A stretch of DNA of 64,000 nt from CAYRFQ01 sp964423615 (lineage in GTDB: Bacteria; Planctomycetota; Planctomycetia; Gemmatales; Gemmataceae): positions 1 to 64,000 of the forward strand of contig CAYRFQ010000016.1 in NCBI GenBank assembly GCA_964423615.1, in the 5' to 3' direction. The translations under genes were made by a program, and so were the position numbers. A model generated the notes under the pieces. The model made no database searches and was not told the DNA's origin. It saw only the letters and a program-made list of their open reading frames with translations. Below, piece after piece: positions 17,230-27,252 of this stretch. Position 1 is the first letter of the stretch; each line of letters starts with the position of its first letter.

Positions 17230-18822
17230 ATGTCACGCTGGAATCTCATTTGGTTACTTGGTGCTTTGGCCTTCGTCGTGATCGGATTTCCGATCGCTTT
17301 GACTGCTCCCGTTCTCACAGGTGATAGTCCCGAAAATAACAAGTACAAGAACATCAAATTGCTCGTCCAGGTGTTGGGCGAAGTCGAGGAAAACTACGTT
17401 CGTCCGCTCGACGACAAACAAATGCGCAAGGTCGTCGAAGACATGATCAACGGTGGTTTGAGTGGACTCGATCAACACTCGAGCTTCATCGGCCCGGAGG
17501 AATTTAAGCAGTTCGAAAAACATAGCCGTGGTCGATTCGGCGGCGTGGGAATTCGAATCACCGACGATCGAGCGAGCGGAGCCATCTTCGTCGAAACCCC
17601 AATGGTCGGGACTCCCGCTTATAAGGCCGGAGTTCGCGCTGGAGACCTCATTCTGAAAGTCGATGGCAAGTCGACGTTGAACATGACGACAAAAGACGCC
17701 GTCCAGCTGATCACCGGAAAACCGGGAAGCAAGGTGACGTTGACGGTCCGTCACCTGGGCGAGAAGGGCACTGAAGACATCGAGATCGTTCGAGACATCA
17801 TTGCCATCGACAGCGTTCTTGGTGACCTCCCAATGCCCAATACGGCCCAAAAATGGGAATACATGGTCGACAAGAAAAATGGCATTGCTTACATCCGCAT
17901 CATCGCGTTTACCGAAACGACCGTAAAAGAATTGACGGAAGTTGTCGAAAAACTCCAGGAAGAGGGCATGAACGGCCTGATCGTCGACATGCGAGACAAT
18001 CCAGGAGGCTTACTCAACGCGGCCATCGATGTTGCGAGCATGTTTCTCGAACCTGGACAGGCCGTCGTGAGCACGCGTGACCGAGGAAAGAACGAAAAAG
18101 TCTATCGGGCAAGCCCGCCTGATGGATTCCGACCGATCCATAACGTCCCGATCGTTATCATGCTCAATCGGTATAGTGCGAGTGCCAGTGAAATCGTGGC
18201 GGCTGCCTTGCGTGATCACTTGCGGGCGATCCTGATGGGCGAACGGAGCTTCGGTAAAGGTAGCGTCCAGAACGTCATTATGATGGAAAACCGGACCAGC
18301 GCGCTCAAACTTACGACCGCGAGTTACTGGCGTCCGAATGGAAAGAACATCCACAGGTTCCGCGGTTCCAAAGAAGAAGACGAATGGGGCGTCAAACCGA
18401 ACAAGGGTTACGACATCGAGCTGTCACTGGAAGAACGCGTGGAGTACTACAAATATAGACGCAAGAGAGATGTCGTGAGGAAAAACGGCGAAGCCGAAGC
18501 CGAGAAGAAAGAAGCGACCAAGGACGACAAGGACAACAAAGACAGCAAGGACGACAAGGACACCAAGGACGAGAAAGTGACCAAGCCTTTCAAAGACCGA
18601 GTGATGGAGAAGGCATTGACTTACTTGCGCAAAAAAATCCGAGGCAATGCTCAGAAACAACAGCCCCAAGGTCTGATCTTGCCACCGCCTGCCAAGAAAG
18701 TGGAGCCTCCAGTTGCGCCGAAGGGGCAACCGCAATCCCAACGGCCCGGCGTAACCCGTCAACCGATTTCTGGTTGGCCTGTTCCTCGATTAGTAAGACG
18801 GAAGATCGTCTGGCCATCGTAG
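17230..18822 (+). CDS. S41 family C-terminal processing protease with PDZ domain
   Basis: This 530-residue serine protease of the CtpA/Prc family starts at an ATG after CAGGAGGG. An N-terminal membrane or signal segment covers residues 5-27. A PDZ domain spans about 100-185 (RFGGVGIRITDD; GVRAGDLILKVDGKS). The S41 catalytic domain spans about 200-385: DMRDNPGGLL, the serine in YSASASEIVAAAL (residues 315-327) and the lysine in SFGKGSVQ (Lys343), so the Ser-Lys dyad is present. A charged Lys/Asp stretch of about 30 residues (about 425-460) precedes a proline-rich tail. It probably trims periplasmic or membrane proteins. The charged tail is longer than usual for the family. Confidence 0.94.
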   Translation: MSRWNLIWLLGALAFVVIGFPIALTAPVLTGDSPENNKYKNIKLLVQVLGEVEENYVRPLDDKQMRKVVEDMINGGLSGLDQHSSFIGPEEFKQFEKHSRGRFGGVGIRITDDRASGAIFVETPMVGTPAYKAGVRAGDLILKVDGKSTLNMTTKDAVQLITGKPGSKVTLTVRHLGEKGTEDIEIVRDIIAIDSVLGDLPMPNTAQKWEYMVDKKNGIAYIRIIAFTETTVKELTEVVEKLQEEGMNGLIVDMRDNPGGLLNAAIDVASMFLEPGQAVVSTRDRGKNEKVYRASPPDGFRPIHNVPIVIMLNRYSASASEIVAAALRDHLRAILMGERSFGKGSVQNVIMMENRTSALKLTTASYWRPNGKNIHRFRGSKEEDEWGVKPNKGYDIELSLEERVEYYKYRRKRDVVRKNGEAEAEKKEATKDDKDNKDSKDDKDTKDEKVTKPFKDRVMEKALTYLRKKIRGNAQKQQPQGLILPPPAKKVEPPVAPKGQPQSQRPGVTRQPISGWPVPRLVRRKIVWPS

Positions 18823-18829
18823 GAAACGT

Positions 18830-18865
18830 TGAGAATTGAGAGTTAGGAATTGAGAGTTGAGAGAC
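18830..18865. repeat. Short imperfect tandem repeat (GAGAATTGAGAGTTAG type)
   Basis: The units TTGAGAATTGAGAG, TTAGGAATTGAGAG and TTGAGAG follow each other just downstream of the S41 stop. It is a low-complexity repeat of a type common in intergenic DNA here; no function is claimed. Confidence 0.5.
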
Positions 18866-18955
18866 CAAATTAGAGCCATTGCTTTTTGACAAGGCCGAGT
18901 TCATCAAAGCCTGGCCAGGAACGCGCAGGACTATTTCTTTCTCTCAACTCTTCCC

Positions 18956-19714
18956 TCACCCTCGTCCGACGAAAGGCATCTTGCTTGCCATGACGTTCAT
19001 GAACAGGACGTTGGCATCGAGCGGTAGGCTCGCCATGTATGCCACACCTCGAGCGACGTTTTCCACATCCATGGTTGGCTCGACGGCCACTTCTCCATTG
19101 GGTTGGAGCACGCCGTCCTTCATCTTCGCGGCCATGTCCGTCAGTGCGTTGCCGATGTCGATCTGACCGCAGGCGATGTTGTACTTACGACCATCGAGAG
19201 CGGTCGATTTCGTGAGGCCGCTCACAGCATGTTTGGTGGCCGTATACGGAGCAGAGTTCGGTCTGGGTGATTGGGCCGAGATGGAACCGTTGTTGATGAT
19301 GCGTCCGCCTTGCGGGTTTTGGCTCTTCATCAGGCGAAATGCTTCCTGGGTGCACAGGAACACTCCGGTCAAATTGACGTCGACGACTTTTCGCCATTGT
19401 TCGAGTGTGACGTCTTCGAGCAAAATCGGCGGAGCGCCCGTTCCAGCGTTGTTGAACAAGACATCAAGACGACCAAACTGGCTCTTCGTCTTGGCAAACA
19501 AGTCTCCCACAGATGTGGGGTTTGTGACGTCGGTAGGAACCACCAGCGCGCGGTCGGTGATTGCTCCAGCCATCGCGACGGTCTCTTGCAAAGTTTCCTC
19601 GCGACGCCCCGCGACTACCACCGAATAGCCTTCCTTCCAGAAGGCCAACGCGACGGCCCTTCCTATTCCGGAACCAGCTCCCGTGACGATAGCGATTTTG
19701 TTCTCCGAACTCAT
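18956..19714 (-). CDS. Short-chain dehydrogenase/reductase
   Basis: This classical SDR has 252 residues counted from the ATG at 19714, which precedes the Rossmann motif directly (MSSENKIAIVTGAGSGIG). It contains TGAGSGIG (11-18), NNAG (88-91), the catalytic Ser (NNGSIS, about 144) and YTATK (Tyr157, Lys161), so it should be an active NAD(P)-dependent oxidoreductase. An upstream GTG at 19819 would add 35 residues unlike any SDR and is not used. It lies on the same strand as the regulator upstream, about 120 bases from its stop, and may be under its control. Substrate unknown. Confidence 0.92.
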   Translation of the reverse strand: MSSENKIAIVTGAGSGIGRAVALAFWKEGYSVVVAGRREETLQETVAMAGAITDRALVVPTDVTNPTSVGDLFAKTKSQFGRLDVLFNNAGTGAPPILLEDVTLEQWRKVVDVNLTGVFLCTQEAFRLMKSQNPQGGRIINNGSISAQSPRPNSAPYTATKHAVSGLTKSTALDGRKYNIACGQIDIGNALTDMAAKMKDGVLQPNGEVAVEPTMDVENVARGVAYMASLPLDANVLFMNVMASKMPFVGRG

Positions 19715-19834
19715 GAAGGTGGTCTCCCGTTGGAATCGTCTGTGAGACAGTTCAGAACCTGTCCTACGCCCAATGACAATTCCAAAATACAGGCGCACAC
19801 CACTCTTGCAAGTCTGCACCCAAAGACGCTTCGA

Positions 19835-20983
19835 TTACTTCGATTCCTGGGACTTATCTGGCACGCTGCTCTCTCGAACGATGAGTTCGCCGGGGACTGA
19901 GACCTTGACTGTGCGACCGGCTGGGTGGTTGATCCGTTGTCGCATGAGTCGCAAGGCATTGCGAACGATTCCTTCGCCGGGATAAGCATAGGTCGTGACG
20001 CCCACGGTGAACAAGTCTCCGATGGGAAGGTTGTCAAACCCGACGACAGCTATGTCATCGGGAATGCGAACACCCCGAGTGAACAGTTCCACAATGAGAC
20101 CGATCGCAAAGGCATCTTGATAGCAGATGACGCCATCGATCTGTCGAGCCAGAAGTTCGTCCGCGAGCCACCGTTCGCAACGTTTTCCAGTTACCCCCTC
20201 AGGTTGTTGGAGGATAATCGGTTCATAGTCGGCTGAACTTCTTCCCGACAAGTGCGCTACGCGTAACTGATGGAGGTAGCCGGCGACACGTTCGTCGTGC
20301 GAACTGGTTGGTGACGCCACAACAATGGCGATGCGTTTTCGTCCTATTTGGAGGAGGTGTTCGGTCGTCCGAACTCCGCCATCGAGGTCGTCCACAGCAA
20401 CCAAGTCGTGCTCGAGTTCGCGAGAGTGCCCTCTGAGGTTGCGTTCCAGCAGGACGATCGGCATATTTTCACTACCGCACAACTCAAGGAATTTTTCGTC
20501 TTGTGCGGCCGTCGCGTCACTGCTTCGCGACGGTAGAAAAAACATTCCGCCAACTCCGTCGTTTTTGGCTCGGCGAATTTGCTCTTGCATCTCCCGGCGA
20601 CTGACGCCCTGACCGAGGTCGAAGGATTCCTGGAACGCGACGCCCTCTTCGCCGGCGATGGTTTCGAATCCCAAGCGAGAAACGGCCGAGTTGAGCTGCT
20701 GCCACTCTCCCGAAGTGACTCGCAGACAGAGCCCCCATTTTTCCTGGCTTGCTCGGCCTTCGGGAACCGTTTGATACCCTCGGGAGTGTTCCTTGCGACG
20801 GATAAGGCCCTTCGAACAGCACACCTGAATGGCGCGAGCCGCTGTGACGATCGAAACATCGTGCTCGCTGGCCAGAACACGAAGGCTCGGAACTTTTCGA
20901 TCGTCCCAAACGCCAGACCGAATGCGATTTTCGAGGTCTTGCGCGACTTGAAGGTATTTAGGTTCTTCCGATTTGTGCAACAT
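19835..20983 (-). CDS. GntR-type/LacI-type sugar-responsive transcriptional regulator
   Basis: This 382-residue fusion-type regulator has a GntR winged helix at about residues 8-75 (PKYLQVAQDLENRIRSGVW; VPSLRVLASEHDVSIVTAARAI) joined to a LacI-type periplasmic-binding fold (FFLPSR; GRKRIAIVVASPTSSHDERVAGY; IPDDIAVVGFDNLPIGDLF). This is the architecture of AraR-like regulators that bind a sugar or related effector. The ATG at 20983 is chosen; a TTG at 21010 would add nine residues, and neither has a good ribosome site. The SDR gene downstream and the PEP-hydrolase-family gene upstream are on the same strand and are plausible targets. Confidence 0.88.
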   Translation of the reverse strand: MLHKSEEPKYLQVAQDLENRIRSGVWDDRKVPSLRVLASEHDVSIVTAARAIQVCCSKGLIRRKEHSRGYQTVPEGRASQEKWGLCLRVTSGEWQQLNSAVSRLGFETIAGEEGVAFQESFDLGQGVSRREMQEQIRRAKNDGVGGMFFLPSRSSDATAAQDEKFLELCGSENMPIVLLERNLRGHSRELEHDLVAVDDLDGGVRTTEHLLQIGRKRIAIVVASPTSSHDERVAGYLHQLRVAHLSGRSSADYEPIILQQPEGVTGKRCERWLADELLARQIDGVICYQDAFAIGLIVELFTRGVRIPDDIAVVGFDNLPIGDLFTVGVTTYAYPGEGIVRNALRLMRQRINHPAGRTVKVSVPGELIVRESSVPDKSQESK

Positions 20984-21402
20984 ATTCGCCACGTCTGTTT
21001 CACGACACAATTCATTTCAATAATTCATACGTCTTTCTGTATTAACAAATGTTGGTAGATTGTCAACTTGAAATACTCCTAGCTTCCTCTTTTGGGTATC
21101 ATGAAACATCGCCTTGGATTCCACGAAGAAGAGGAATCAGGAAACTTCTGAAAAGAGCAATTGATCGAGAAGTTCGGGTTTTTAGACGTAGAGAAAGGCG
21201 TGTAAAGGCGAAATCGTGAGGAATAGATTCGCGCAGACCGAAGGAACAAACTACCATATCGACAAACTCCAATCAGGTTTCCAACTGGAGTTTTCAAATC
21301 GGCCATTACTGAGACAAGTCCTGTATTTTCGGGAAGACATTCCGCATTTTGTATGCTACAAACGGAATAAATTGTTAGTTCAAAATGCGTGAGTGTCAGC
21401 CG
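20984..21402. other. Intergenic region upstream of the regulator
   Basis: AT-rich non-coding sequence between the PEP-hydrolase-family stop and the regulator start. No gene is seen. It should hold the regulator's promoter and possibly its own operator, but no convincing palindrome was found. Confidence 0.4.
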
Positions 21403-22233
21403 TTATCGTAGAGACTTGAATTTCTTGACACATTCGGTAATGGCCACTTCTGTGGGCAACCGTTCGATACTGGAAGCGCCAAAAAAGCCAACGACTCCTT
21501 CGGTGTTCTCCAAGATGTATTGGGCATCTTCGGGTTCGGAGATGGGACCGCCGTGGCAAAGCACGAGAACATCAGAGCGGACTTTTTTGGCCGCGTCGTG
21601 CATCGCCTGGATTCGCTTGGCGGATTCTTCGAGTGTCGGAGCAGTCGTCTGGGCTCCGATGGTCCCCTTGGTCGTCAGGCCCATATGGGGAATCAAAACA
21701 TCTGCCCCGGCCTTGGTCATCGCAGTCGCTTCGTCCGGATTAAAGATGTAGGGGCAAGTCAGTAGCCCTAGCTCATGGGCTTCGCGAATCATGTCGACTT
21801 CCAGACCGTAACCCATTCCGGTCTCTTCCAGGCCGATCCGGTACGTTCCGTCGATGAGACCGACCGTCGGAAAATTTTGCACGCCGCTGAACCCGACCGC
21901 TTGGACTTCTCGCAAGAAGAGCTTCATGATCCGAAATGGGTCGGTCCCGCACACGCCCGCCAGAACCGGAGTGTTTCTGGCGACGGGAAGGACCTCGCGA
22001 GCCATGTCGATGACGATTTGGTTGGCGTCGCCGTAGGGCATCATGCCGCTCAGGCTACCGCGGCCAGCCATCCGAAAGCGGCCCGAATTGTAGATAATGA
22101 TCAGGTCGATGCCGCCTGCTTCGGCGCACTTCGCGCTGATGCCTGTCCCAGCACCGCCGCCGATGATGGGCTTCCCGGCCTCGAGTTGGGCTTTGAGACG
22201 GTGGAGGCATTCTTCGCGGGTGAAAAGACTCAT
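21403..22233 (-). CDS. Phosphoenolpyruvate-hydrolase-family TIM-barrel protein
   Basis: This 276-residue protein belongs to the PEP-hydrolase/TIM-barrel signalling family (Pfam PEP_hydrolase type, PF09370). Diagnostic stretches are GKPIIGGGAGTGISAKCAEAGG, LIIIYNSGRFRMAGRGSLSG, VLAGVCGTDPF, GVQNFPTVGLIDG and VLVLCHGGPISEPED. Length and the complete set of loops indicate an intact enzyme. Family members have been linked to phosphoenolpyruvate or related C-C hydrolysis, but the physiological substrate is uncertain. It starts at an ATG after GAGAGAA. It precedes the GntR/LacI regulator on the same strand. Confidence 0.85.
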   Translation of the reverse strand: MSLFTREECLHRLKAQLEAGKPIIGGGAGTGISAKCAEAGGIDLIIIYNSGRFRMAGRGSLSGMMPYGDANQIVIDMAREVLPVARNTPVLAGVCGTDPFRIMKLFLREVQAVGFSGVQNFPTVGLIDGTYRIGLEETGMGYGLEVDMIREAHELGLLTCPYIFNPDEATAMTKAGADVLIPHMGLTTKGTIGAQTTAPTLEESAKRIQAMHDAAKKVRSDVLVLCHGGPISEPEDAQYILENTEGVVGFFGASSIERLPTEVAITECVKKFKSLR

Positions 22234-22397
22234 CGAATTCTCTCATGTTGGGGCGACTGGTGCGTTTTTTGTATGGGTATGGCGCATCGCGTTGATGTGT
22301 AGCCCCAGCGAAGAATTTTGTAGGGGGGCAAGCAAAGCGTAAGCCAGCGAAGGCCCCATGAGACCGAGACTGTGTTGGTATGAACCTCACTGCCTGC

Positions 22398-23879
22398 TTA
22401 CACCGATTGCTTTTCTTGGACGCCTTCGGGATGCATCTCGCTCGGAACAAGGCCCGCCACAGGACTCAGCTCTCCGGCTGAGTTTTCGGTTTCCGAGGTG
22501 GACGTCTCAATCACTCGCATGGATTTCCATTTGCCTCCGCGGAAACGAAACAGGAACACCACACCGAGCGTGCAAATGTAGAGCGTCGCAGCCGTCCAAG
22601 CTCCGTAGACCCCGAGTCCGAAGACCTTCACCAAGTAGGTCGGCAAGACCATCAACGGCCAAGCCAAAGTAACCGTCGTGAGCGTCACGAACTTTGTGTC
22701 CCCAGCGCCCTTCAGGGCAAACGAGAAGATCAAGTTGAAGCTGTCGAACAGGCAATAAAACGCTACGAACCGTAACAGGGTCGGTACTAGAGCGGCGACG
22801 GCGACCCAGTCCTTCGGATCACGTTGTGTTTCGAAGAGGGCGACGTACATCTGAGGGAAGAAGATGAAGGTGATGCCGATGGTCGTCATGACTAGCCACG
22901 CCATCGTGAAACCGGCATAGGTCACGCGTTCGGCGGACTCCGGCTTGTTTTCGCCGAGACGTTGCCCGACAAGGATCGAGACCGCCTGGCCAAATCCCAC
23001 GGTCGGCATGAAGGCAATCATGTTCATCGTGAACGCGATGCTCGTAGCCGCTATCTGCGCCGGTCCCATCTGGCCGATGATCACTGTAAAGATCGTGAAG
23101 ACGACCCCGTCCATGGCCCACTGAAGACCACTGGGTAGGCCGAATCGCATCAACCGCCCGAATAACGCATCGTCGAATTTCCAGCCCCGCCAAGTCGCGA
23201 AAGTCTCGGAAAACTTCGGCTGTAAAAAAAGCCCGATGGCTAGCAAGGCTGACACCCACGAGCCAATGACTGTTGCCCAACCGGCACCAGCAATACCCCA
23301 CTCCGGAAATCCCCACCAACCAAAAATCCAAAGGAAATCGAGGACCGCGTTGACGAACATTCCCATGAAGTTGATGAGCATGACGATGTTACTTTCGCCG
23401 CGCCCAAGGTAAAACGCGGTCGCCGCTGCGGTCAACGCCATGGGCAACGCGGCGAAGCAGAGACAGCGGAAGTAGGTCGCTTCGAGAACTTGGAGTTGGG
23501 GTTCGTGTCCGAACTGGCTCATGATCCAATCCGCCGGGAGCGCGAATAACATGAACGCGACCCCACCGGCCAAGGCAAAATACAACGCTTGCCAGACGAC
23601 CGGTCCGACGCGGTCTTTGCGACCAGCGCCAATGTATTGGGCCACAAAGGTGGCGGCGTATCCAGCCGTGTTTTGTAAAAGCGAAAACGCCGTCCAGAAC
23701 AATAGCACACCGGCCATGGCCGCCCCGACGGCGTCGCTGTCGTAACGGCTCAAGAGGACTCGGTCGATCGTGATTTGGATCGTCCAAAAACTGTTACTCA
23801 CGATCAACGGGAGTGCGACCCGAAACACTTCCTTGATGTCTTGGCGACCGAACCACCCCATCCCTGTCTTGGTACTCAT
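22398..23879 (-). CDS. MATE family efflux transporter
   Basis: This 493-residue inner-membrane antiporter has about twelve hydrophobic segments. The two MatE halves are visible (VALPLIVSNSFWTIQITIDRVLLSRY and its second-half equivalent GLPSGLQWAMDGVVFTIFTVIIG), each with the typical polar residues. It exports organic cations or drugs in exchange for Na+ or H+; the substrate cannot be read from sequence. The ATG at 23879 is preferred because AGGGGA lies 5 bases before it; an ATG at 23900 and a GTG at 23924 are alternatives. The C-terminal 45 residues are a hydrophilic tail. Confidence 0.93.
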   Translation of the reverse strand: MSTKTGMGWFGRQDIKEVFRVALPLIVSNSFWTIQITIDRVLLSRYDSDAVGAAMAGVLLFWTAFSLLQNTAGYAATFVAQYIGAGRKDRVGPVVWQALYFALAGGVAFMLFALPADWIMSQFGHEPQLQVLEATYFRCLCFAALPMALTAAATAFYLGRGESNIVMLINFMGMFVNAVLDFLWIFGWWGFPEWGIAGAGWATVIGSWVSALLAIGLFLQPKFSETFATWRGWKFDDALFGRLMRFGLPSGLQWAMDGVVFTIFTVIIGQMGPAQIAATSIAFTMNMIAFMPTVGFGQAVSILVGQRLGENKPESAERVTYAGFTMAWLVMTTIGITFIFFPQMYVALFETQRDPKDWVAVAALVPTLLRFVAFYCLFDSFNLIFSFALKGAGDTKFVTLTTVTLAWPLMVLPTYLVKVFGLGVYGAWTAATLYICTLGVVFLFRFRGGKWKSMRVIETSTSETENSAGELSPVAGLVPSEMHPEGVQEKQSV

Positions 23880-24045
23880 AAAGTCCCCTGTTGATCCCAT
23901 GGTCTCAGAAACGACGCTGGCCACTAACTAGATCAGAGCCGTCCCAATCAGGATATGTTCGCTTTGCGAAGAAGATTTCGTTTTTTTTGGGGTTTCATGA
24001 GAGCTTCATGAACGGGAGCTGAGGGCCGAGAAGCGTAAAAGACGT

Positions 24046-24067
24046 CAGGTGGGCCTTGGCCCACCTG
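24046..24067 (-). terminator. Perfect hairpin downstream of the CxxCH gene
   Basis: A 10-bp stem CAGGTGGGCC/GGCCCACCTG with a 2-base loop lies 48 bases past the stop at 24115. On the minus strand it is followed shortly by TCTTTT, which fits a terminator. Similar GGTGGGC words occur nearby, so it may also be a dispersed element. Confidence 0.55.
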
Positions 24068-24114
24068 GAATTGCAGCAACGATCGAGATGGAGGGCTTTC
24101 GCCCACCCGCCAAG

Positions 24115-27100
24115 CTACTTCGACCGGAGTGACTCGAGGTAACTCACGAGCGAAGCCAGTTCTTGCGACGTCAAGTTGTTCACGAGTCCTTCCGGCATCG
24201 TCGACATCTTGATCATTTTGCGACGGGCAATCGTGTTCGTCGGCAAGAGAACGGATTTTCCTCCGGTCGTGCGGAGTTCGACTTCGTCGGCGGCCTCACG
24301 AACGATGAATCCGGAATAGAATTTGCCCGCCTTGGTTTGGATCAAGTTGGTGTCGAAACCCTGGGCTATCTTATCGCTTGGCTTGAGAATCGATTCGATC
24401 AGTTGAGTCCGGTTGTAACGTTTCCCAATGTCGATCAACGATGGACCGAGCGGTCGTTGGTCGGACGACACCGAGTGGCAAGCGACACAACTTTGGGTCT
24501 TGAAGAGTTTTGCTCCCAGCGAGACCTTTCCTTTCTGCTTGAGAGCGAACTGGAGAGTTTTCTCGAAGCCCAAGTTCCCGATTTGGTTGGGGTTCGACGG
24601 ATCGAACTTCGGTACCTTCACTTCGATCGTCGGAGTGATATCTCGCACTTTTGCCTTGGCCACAAGGTTAGGCGGCAAGTTCTTCAACACAACACGGTGG
24701 CGGTCAAGTTCGGAAACCATCATCTTGACGGTGTCGGAGTCAGCGACCTTGGTGAGTTCGCGACGCAGGACTTTCTCGATGCGAGGTGTTTCCCCCCATG
24801 GTTCTCTGTGATAGTACGGCCCTGTTGTGTCTGGACGAGTTCCCCACCAAGTCCCTTGATAGTCCCCTTCCTTGAAGTACAGGCGGATGAGGGTTTTGAG
24901 AATGCCCCGTCGTCGCTCGACATCCGAGGTGCGTAAGCGAGGAATGAGTCCCGCAACCGCCTTCTTGTTGTGCATGTACCTCAGTGCCCACAAAGCAGCG
25001 TCGCGATGTGGTCCATCGAGGGCTTGCAAACAAGCGTCGGTCGCATTGAGTTCGGCCAGAGTTCGGACGGCGATGTGCGGCAGAACACTAGCGGGATCCG
25101 AAGTCGATCCGAACAGCTCAGGCACTTCGTCGGCAAAAACCATGAACGTAACCGTGCCCTGGCCTTTGCATGATTCGTCGAGGGAGCCCTGTGCTTTGAA
25201 TGTCGTATAACCCTTGGGCAGGTTGTACTCAATGATCGACACCGAGTGGGTGCCGATCCCGTACTTGACTTTCTGTTTCTTGCGAATTCGCATGGGTTGG
25301 TTGCGGCAATTACGATTCACATAAACGCCACCCCATCCAGCCTTGGCCGAGACCCATTTCAGGTCTGTCAGTTTCATCTCTCCTTCGGGACCGACGAGCC
25401 GAGGTTCGACCCAGTCGGCATGGTCGTTTCCGTTACCGTCCCCCGAATCTCCGACGACGAGATAGAGTTTCTTGGCTCCAGTGATGTCGTGTTGAATGTC
25501 GGCGACTTGGCGTTTTTTGACGGCGACGCGGAACCCTTGTCGTTTTTTCGCGGCCTTCTTCGTGGTCGCTAATGGCAGCAGTGCTGCGGCTACTTCGGAA
25601 TTTCCCAGACGACCGAGGCCGATCATCGCAGCGAGCTGGACGCGAGGGTTCTTGTCTTTCAAGGCATCGACAAAGACTTGCGTCGGCACACCTTGGAGTT
25701 GGGTCATTCGGTCCGTCAACGCTCGCAATGCGTATTCGCGGACCGTCTCGTCTTTCGTTAATGTCACCAAGGCCGGACTGGCCTTGGCTCCGAGGAGTTG
25801 CTTGTAAGTGAAGATCGCCGCGACTCGCGAATTCAATGGACCGGCTTTCGTGGCTTCGAGAACACCGGCAAGAATCGTGTCCGTGGGTCCTCGACGGAGT
25901 ATCTCGAGTTGGGTGTGGAATCGGCGAACGTGGCTGTTCGACTGGAGTTGTGCGACTAACTCTGTCCCACTGAGTTCACGTAGGTTTGGGAATGGAGTTG
26001 GCTTGTGTCCTTTGGGTTTGAGCTGCGCAACGTATCCCACGTTCGGGCCTTTGTAGCGAAACTGACCACCGAGCCAGCTACTAATATAAAGCCGCCCAGA
26101 ACCATCGACATCGATGTCTGTTGGTCGTGGTATGTTCACGAACGTTTGTTGTTCTGCCGTATAGGTTGGCCCGACTCGTTTTAGTGGATGATAATAGACA
26201 ACGCTCCGGCCCCAATCACACGTCAGTAAGGCATGGTCATAAGGCTTCGGGAGAGTCGGTTCGCTGACGAACATGGCTCCACAGCCGGAACCTCCGCCAT
26301 AATCCGCCAGTGGCGGCATGATCTCATCACTAAAGTTTTTGAATAACGAAGGATAGCCATATCTCGCGGATTGGACGATATGAGAAAGACGGACGTTCCA
26401 ACCGCCTCCATCATTGGTGTTGTCGCGAGTGAACATATTGAGCTGGGGATCGATCGAGACATCCAGAATGTTTCGGAGCCCACGAGCATAAAGTTCCATC
26501 TCGCCACCGTCGGGTCGAACTCGAACAACTCCCCCACCTTTGAGCGTGAGAACACGGCCGTCCTTCCCCTTGGCTTTGAGAAATCCGAAATCACCCACGG
26601 CGATATAAATCCAGCCGTCGATACCCATGCGGATTCCGTTCGTCGTGTGGTCGGCTCCTCGCTTGTTGAGGAAGTCCGTTGTAATTCCAGTGATGAGAGT
26701 CTCGCTTTTGTCCGCTTTGCCATCACCATCCGTGTCCGTGTAAAGGCTTAAGAATGGTGGGTGTAAGACCCACAATTTACCGTCGTGATAAATGAGACCT
26801 CGCGGATGATCGACTTTGGCAAACGTATTGATCTTGTCGGCTTTTCCGTCGTTGTTGGTATCGATGCAACGAACGACGCTCCCTTTGCCTTTAGCTCGTC
26901 CGAGGGAACCTTCGGGATCGACTCCGACGAACACTTCACCTGTCGGTGCTGCGGTGAGACAGACGGGATAGTTGACCTTCGGGGGTTCGGCAAAGATCGA
27001 AACCTCAAAACCTTCGGGAGCCCTCGGCAACGCAATTGTGTTTTGCGCGGCGTTCCCTCCCAAATACAAAAAAGATAAGCTACCGAGCAGCACAATGGCT

Positions 27101-27123
27101 ACCGTTGCATATCGAACTTTCAC
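24115..27123 (-). CDS. PVC-type haem-binding CxxCH protein with dehydrogenase-like propeller
   Basis: This 1002-residue exported protein starts at a GTG 8 bases after GAGGAG and has a signal peptide (residues 1-27). Residues about 30-380 form the 'putative membrane-bound dehydrogenase' propeller (TIGR02604-like: APEGFEVSIFAEPP; TDTDGDGKADK; HTTNGIRMGIDGWIYIAVGD). HEAT-like helices follow, then a sugar-binding-like beta domain (about 545-690). A C-terminal cytochrome c domain (TIGR02603-like) has the haem motif CVACH at about 879-883 and a likely distal methionine in MSTMPEG. It probably oxidises an extracytoplasmic sugar or alcohol and passes electrons to the haem. It shares the strand with the sulfatase and DUF1501 genes. 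Confidence 0.93.
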   Translation of the reverse strand: MKVRYATVAIVLLGSLSFLYLGGNAAQNTIALPRAPEGFEVSIFAEPPKVNYPVCLTAAPTGEVFVGVDPEGSLGRAKGKGSVVRCIDTNNDGKADKINTFAKVDHPRGLIYHDGKLWVLHPPFLSLYTDTDGDGKADKSETLITGITTDFLNKRGADHTTNGIRMGIDGWIYIAVGDFGFLKAKGKDGRVLTLKGGGVVRVRPDGGEMELYARGLRNILDVSIDPQLNMFTRDNTNDGGGWNVRLSHIVQSARYGYPSLFKNFSDEIMPPLADYGGGSGCGAMFVSEPTLPKPYDHALLTCDWGRSVVYYHPLKRVGPTYTAEQQTFVNIPRPTDIDVDGSGRLYISSWLGGQFRYKGPNVGYVAQLKPKGHKPTPFPNLRELSGTELVAQLQSNSHVRRFHTQLEILRRGPTDTILAGVLEATKAGPLNSRVAAIFTYKQLLGAKASPALVTLTKDETVREYALRALTDRMTQLQGVPTQVFVDALKDKNPRVQLAAMIGLGRLGNSEVAAALLPLATTKKAAKKRQGFRVAVKKRQVADIQHDITGAKKLYLVVGDSGDGNGNDHADWVEPRLVGPEGEMKLTDLKWVSAKAGWGGVYVNRNCRNQPMRIRKKQKVKYGIGTHSVSIIEYNLPKGYTTFKAQGSLDESCKGQGTVTFMVFADEVPELFGSTSDPASVLPHIAVRTLAELNATDACLQALDGPHRDAALWALRYMHNKKAVAGLIPRLRTSDVERRRGILKTLIRLYFKEGDYQGTWWGTRPDTTGPYYHREPWGETPRIEKVLRRELTKVADSDTVKMMVSELDRHRVVLKNLPPNLVAKAKVRDITPTIEVKVPKFDPSNPNQIGNLGFEKTLQFALKQKGKVSLGAKLFKTQSCVACHSVSSDQRPLGPSLIDIGKRYNRTQLIESILKPSDKIAQGFDTNLIQTKAGKFYSGFIVREAADEVELRTTGGKSVLLPTNTIARRKMIKMSTMPEGLVNNLTSQELASLVSYLESLRSK

Positions 27124-27252
27124 TACACGCTCTCCTCAAGCTCCAAGTTTTCAATAATGTTATCGATTGCTTTGACACTGTGAGGATATCGAGCGATGAG
27201 AATGCCGACAAGGATGGAATAGAGAGGGCCGAGCGAGCATTCCTGGAACAGT

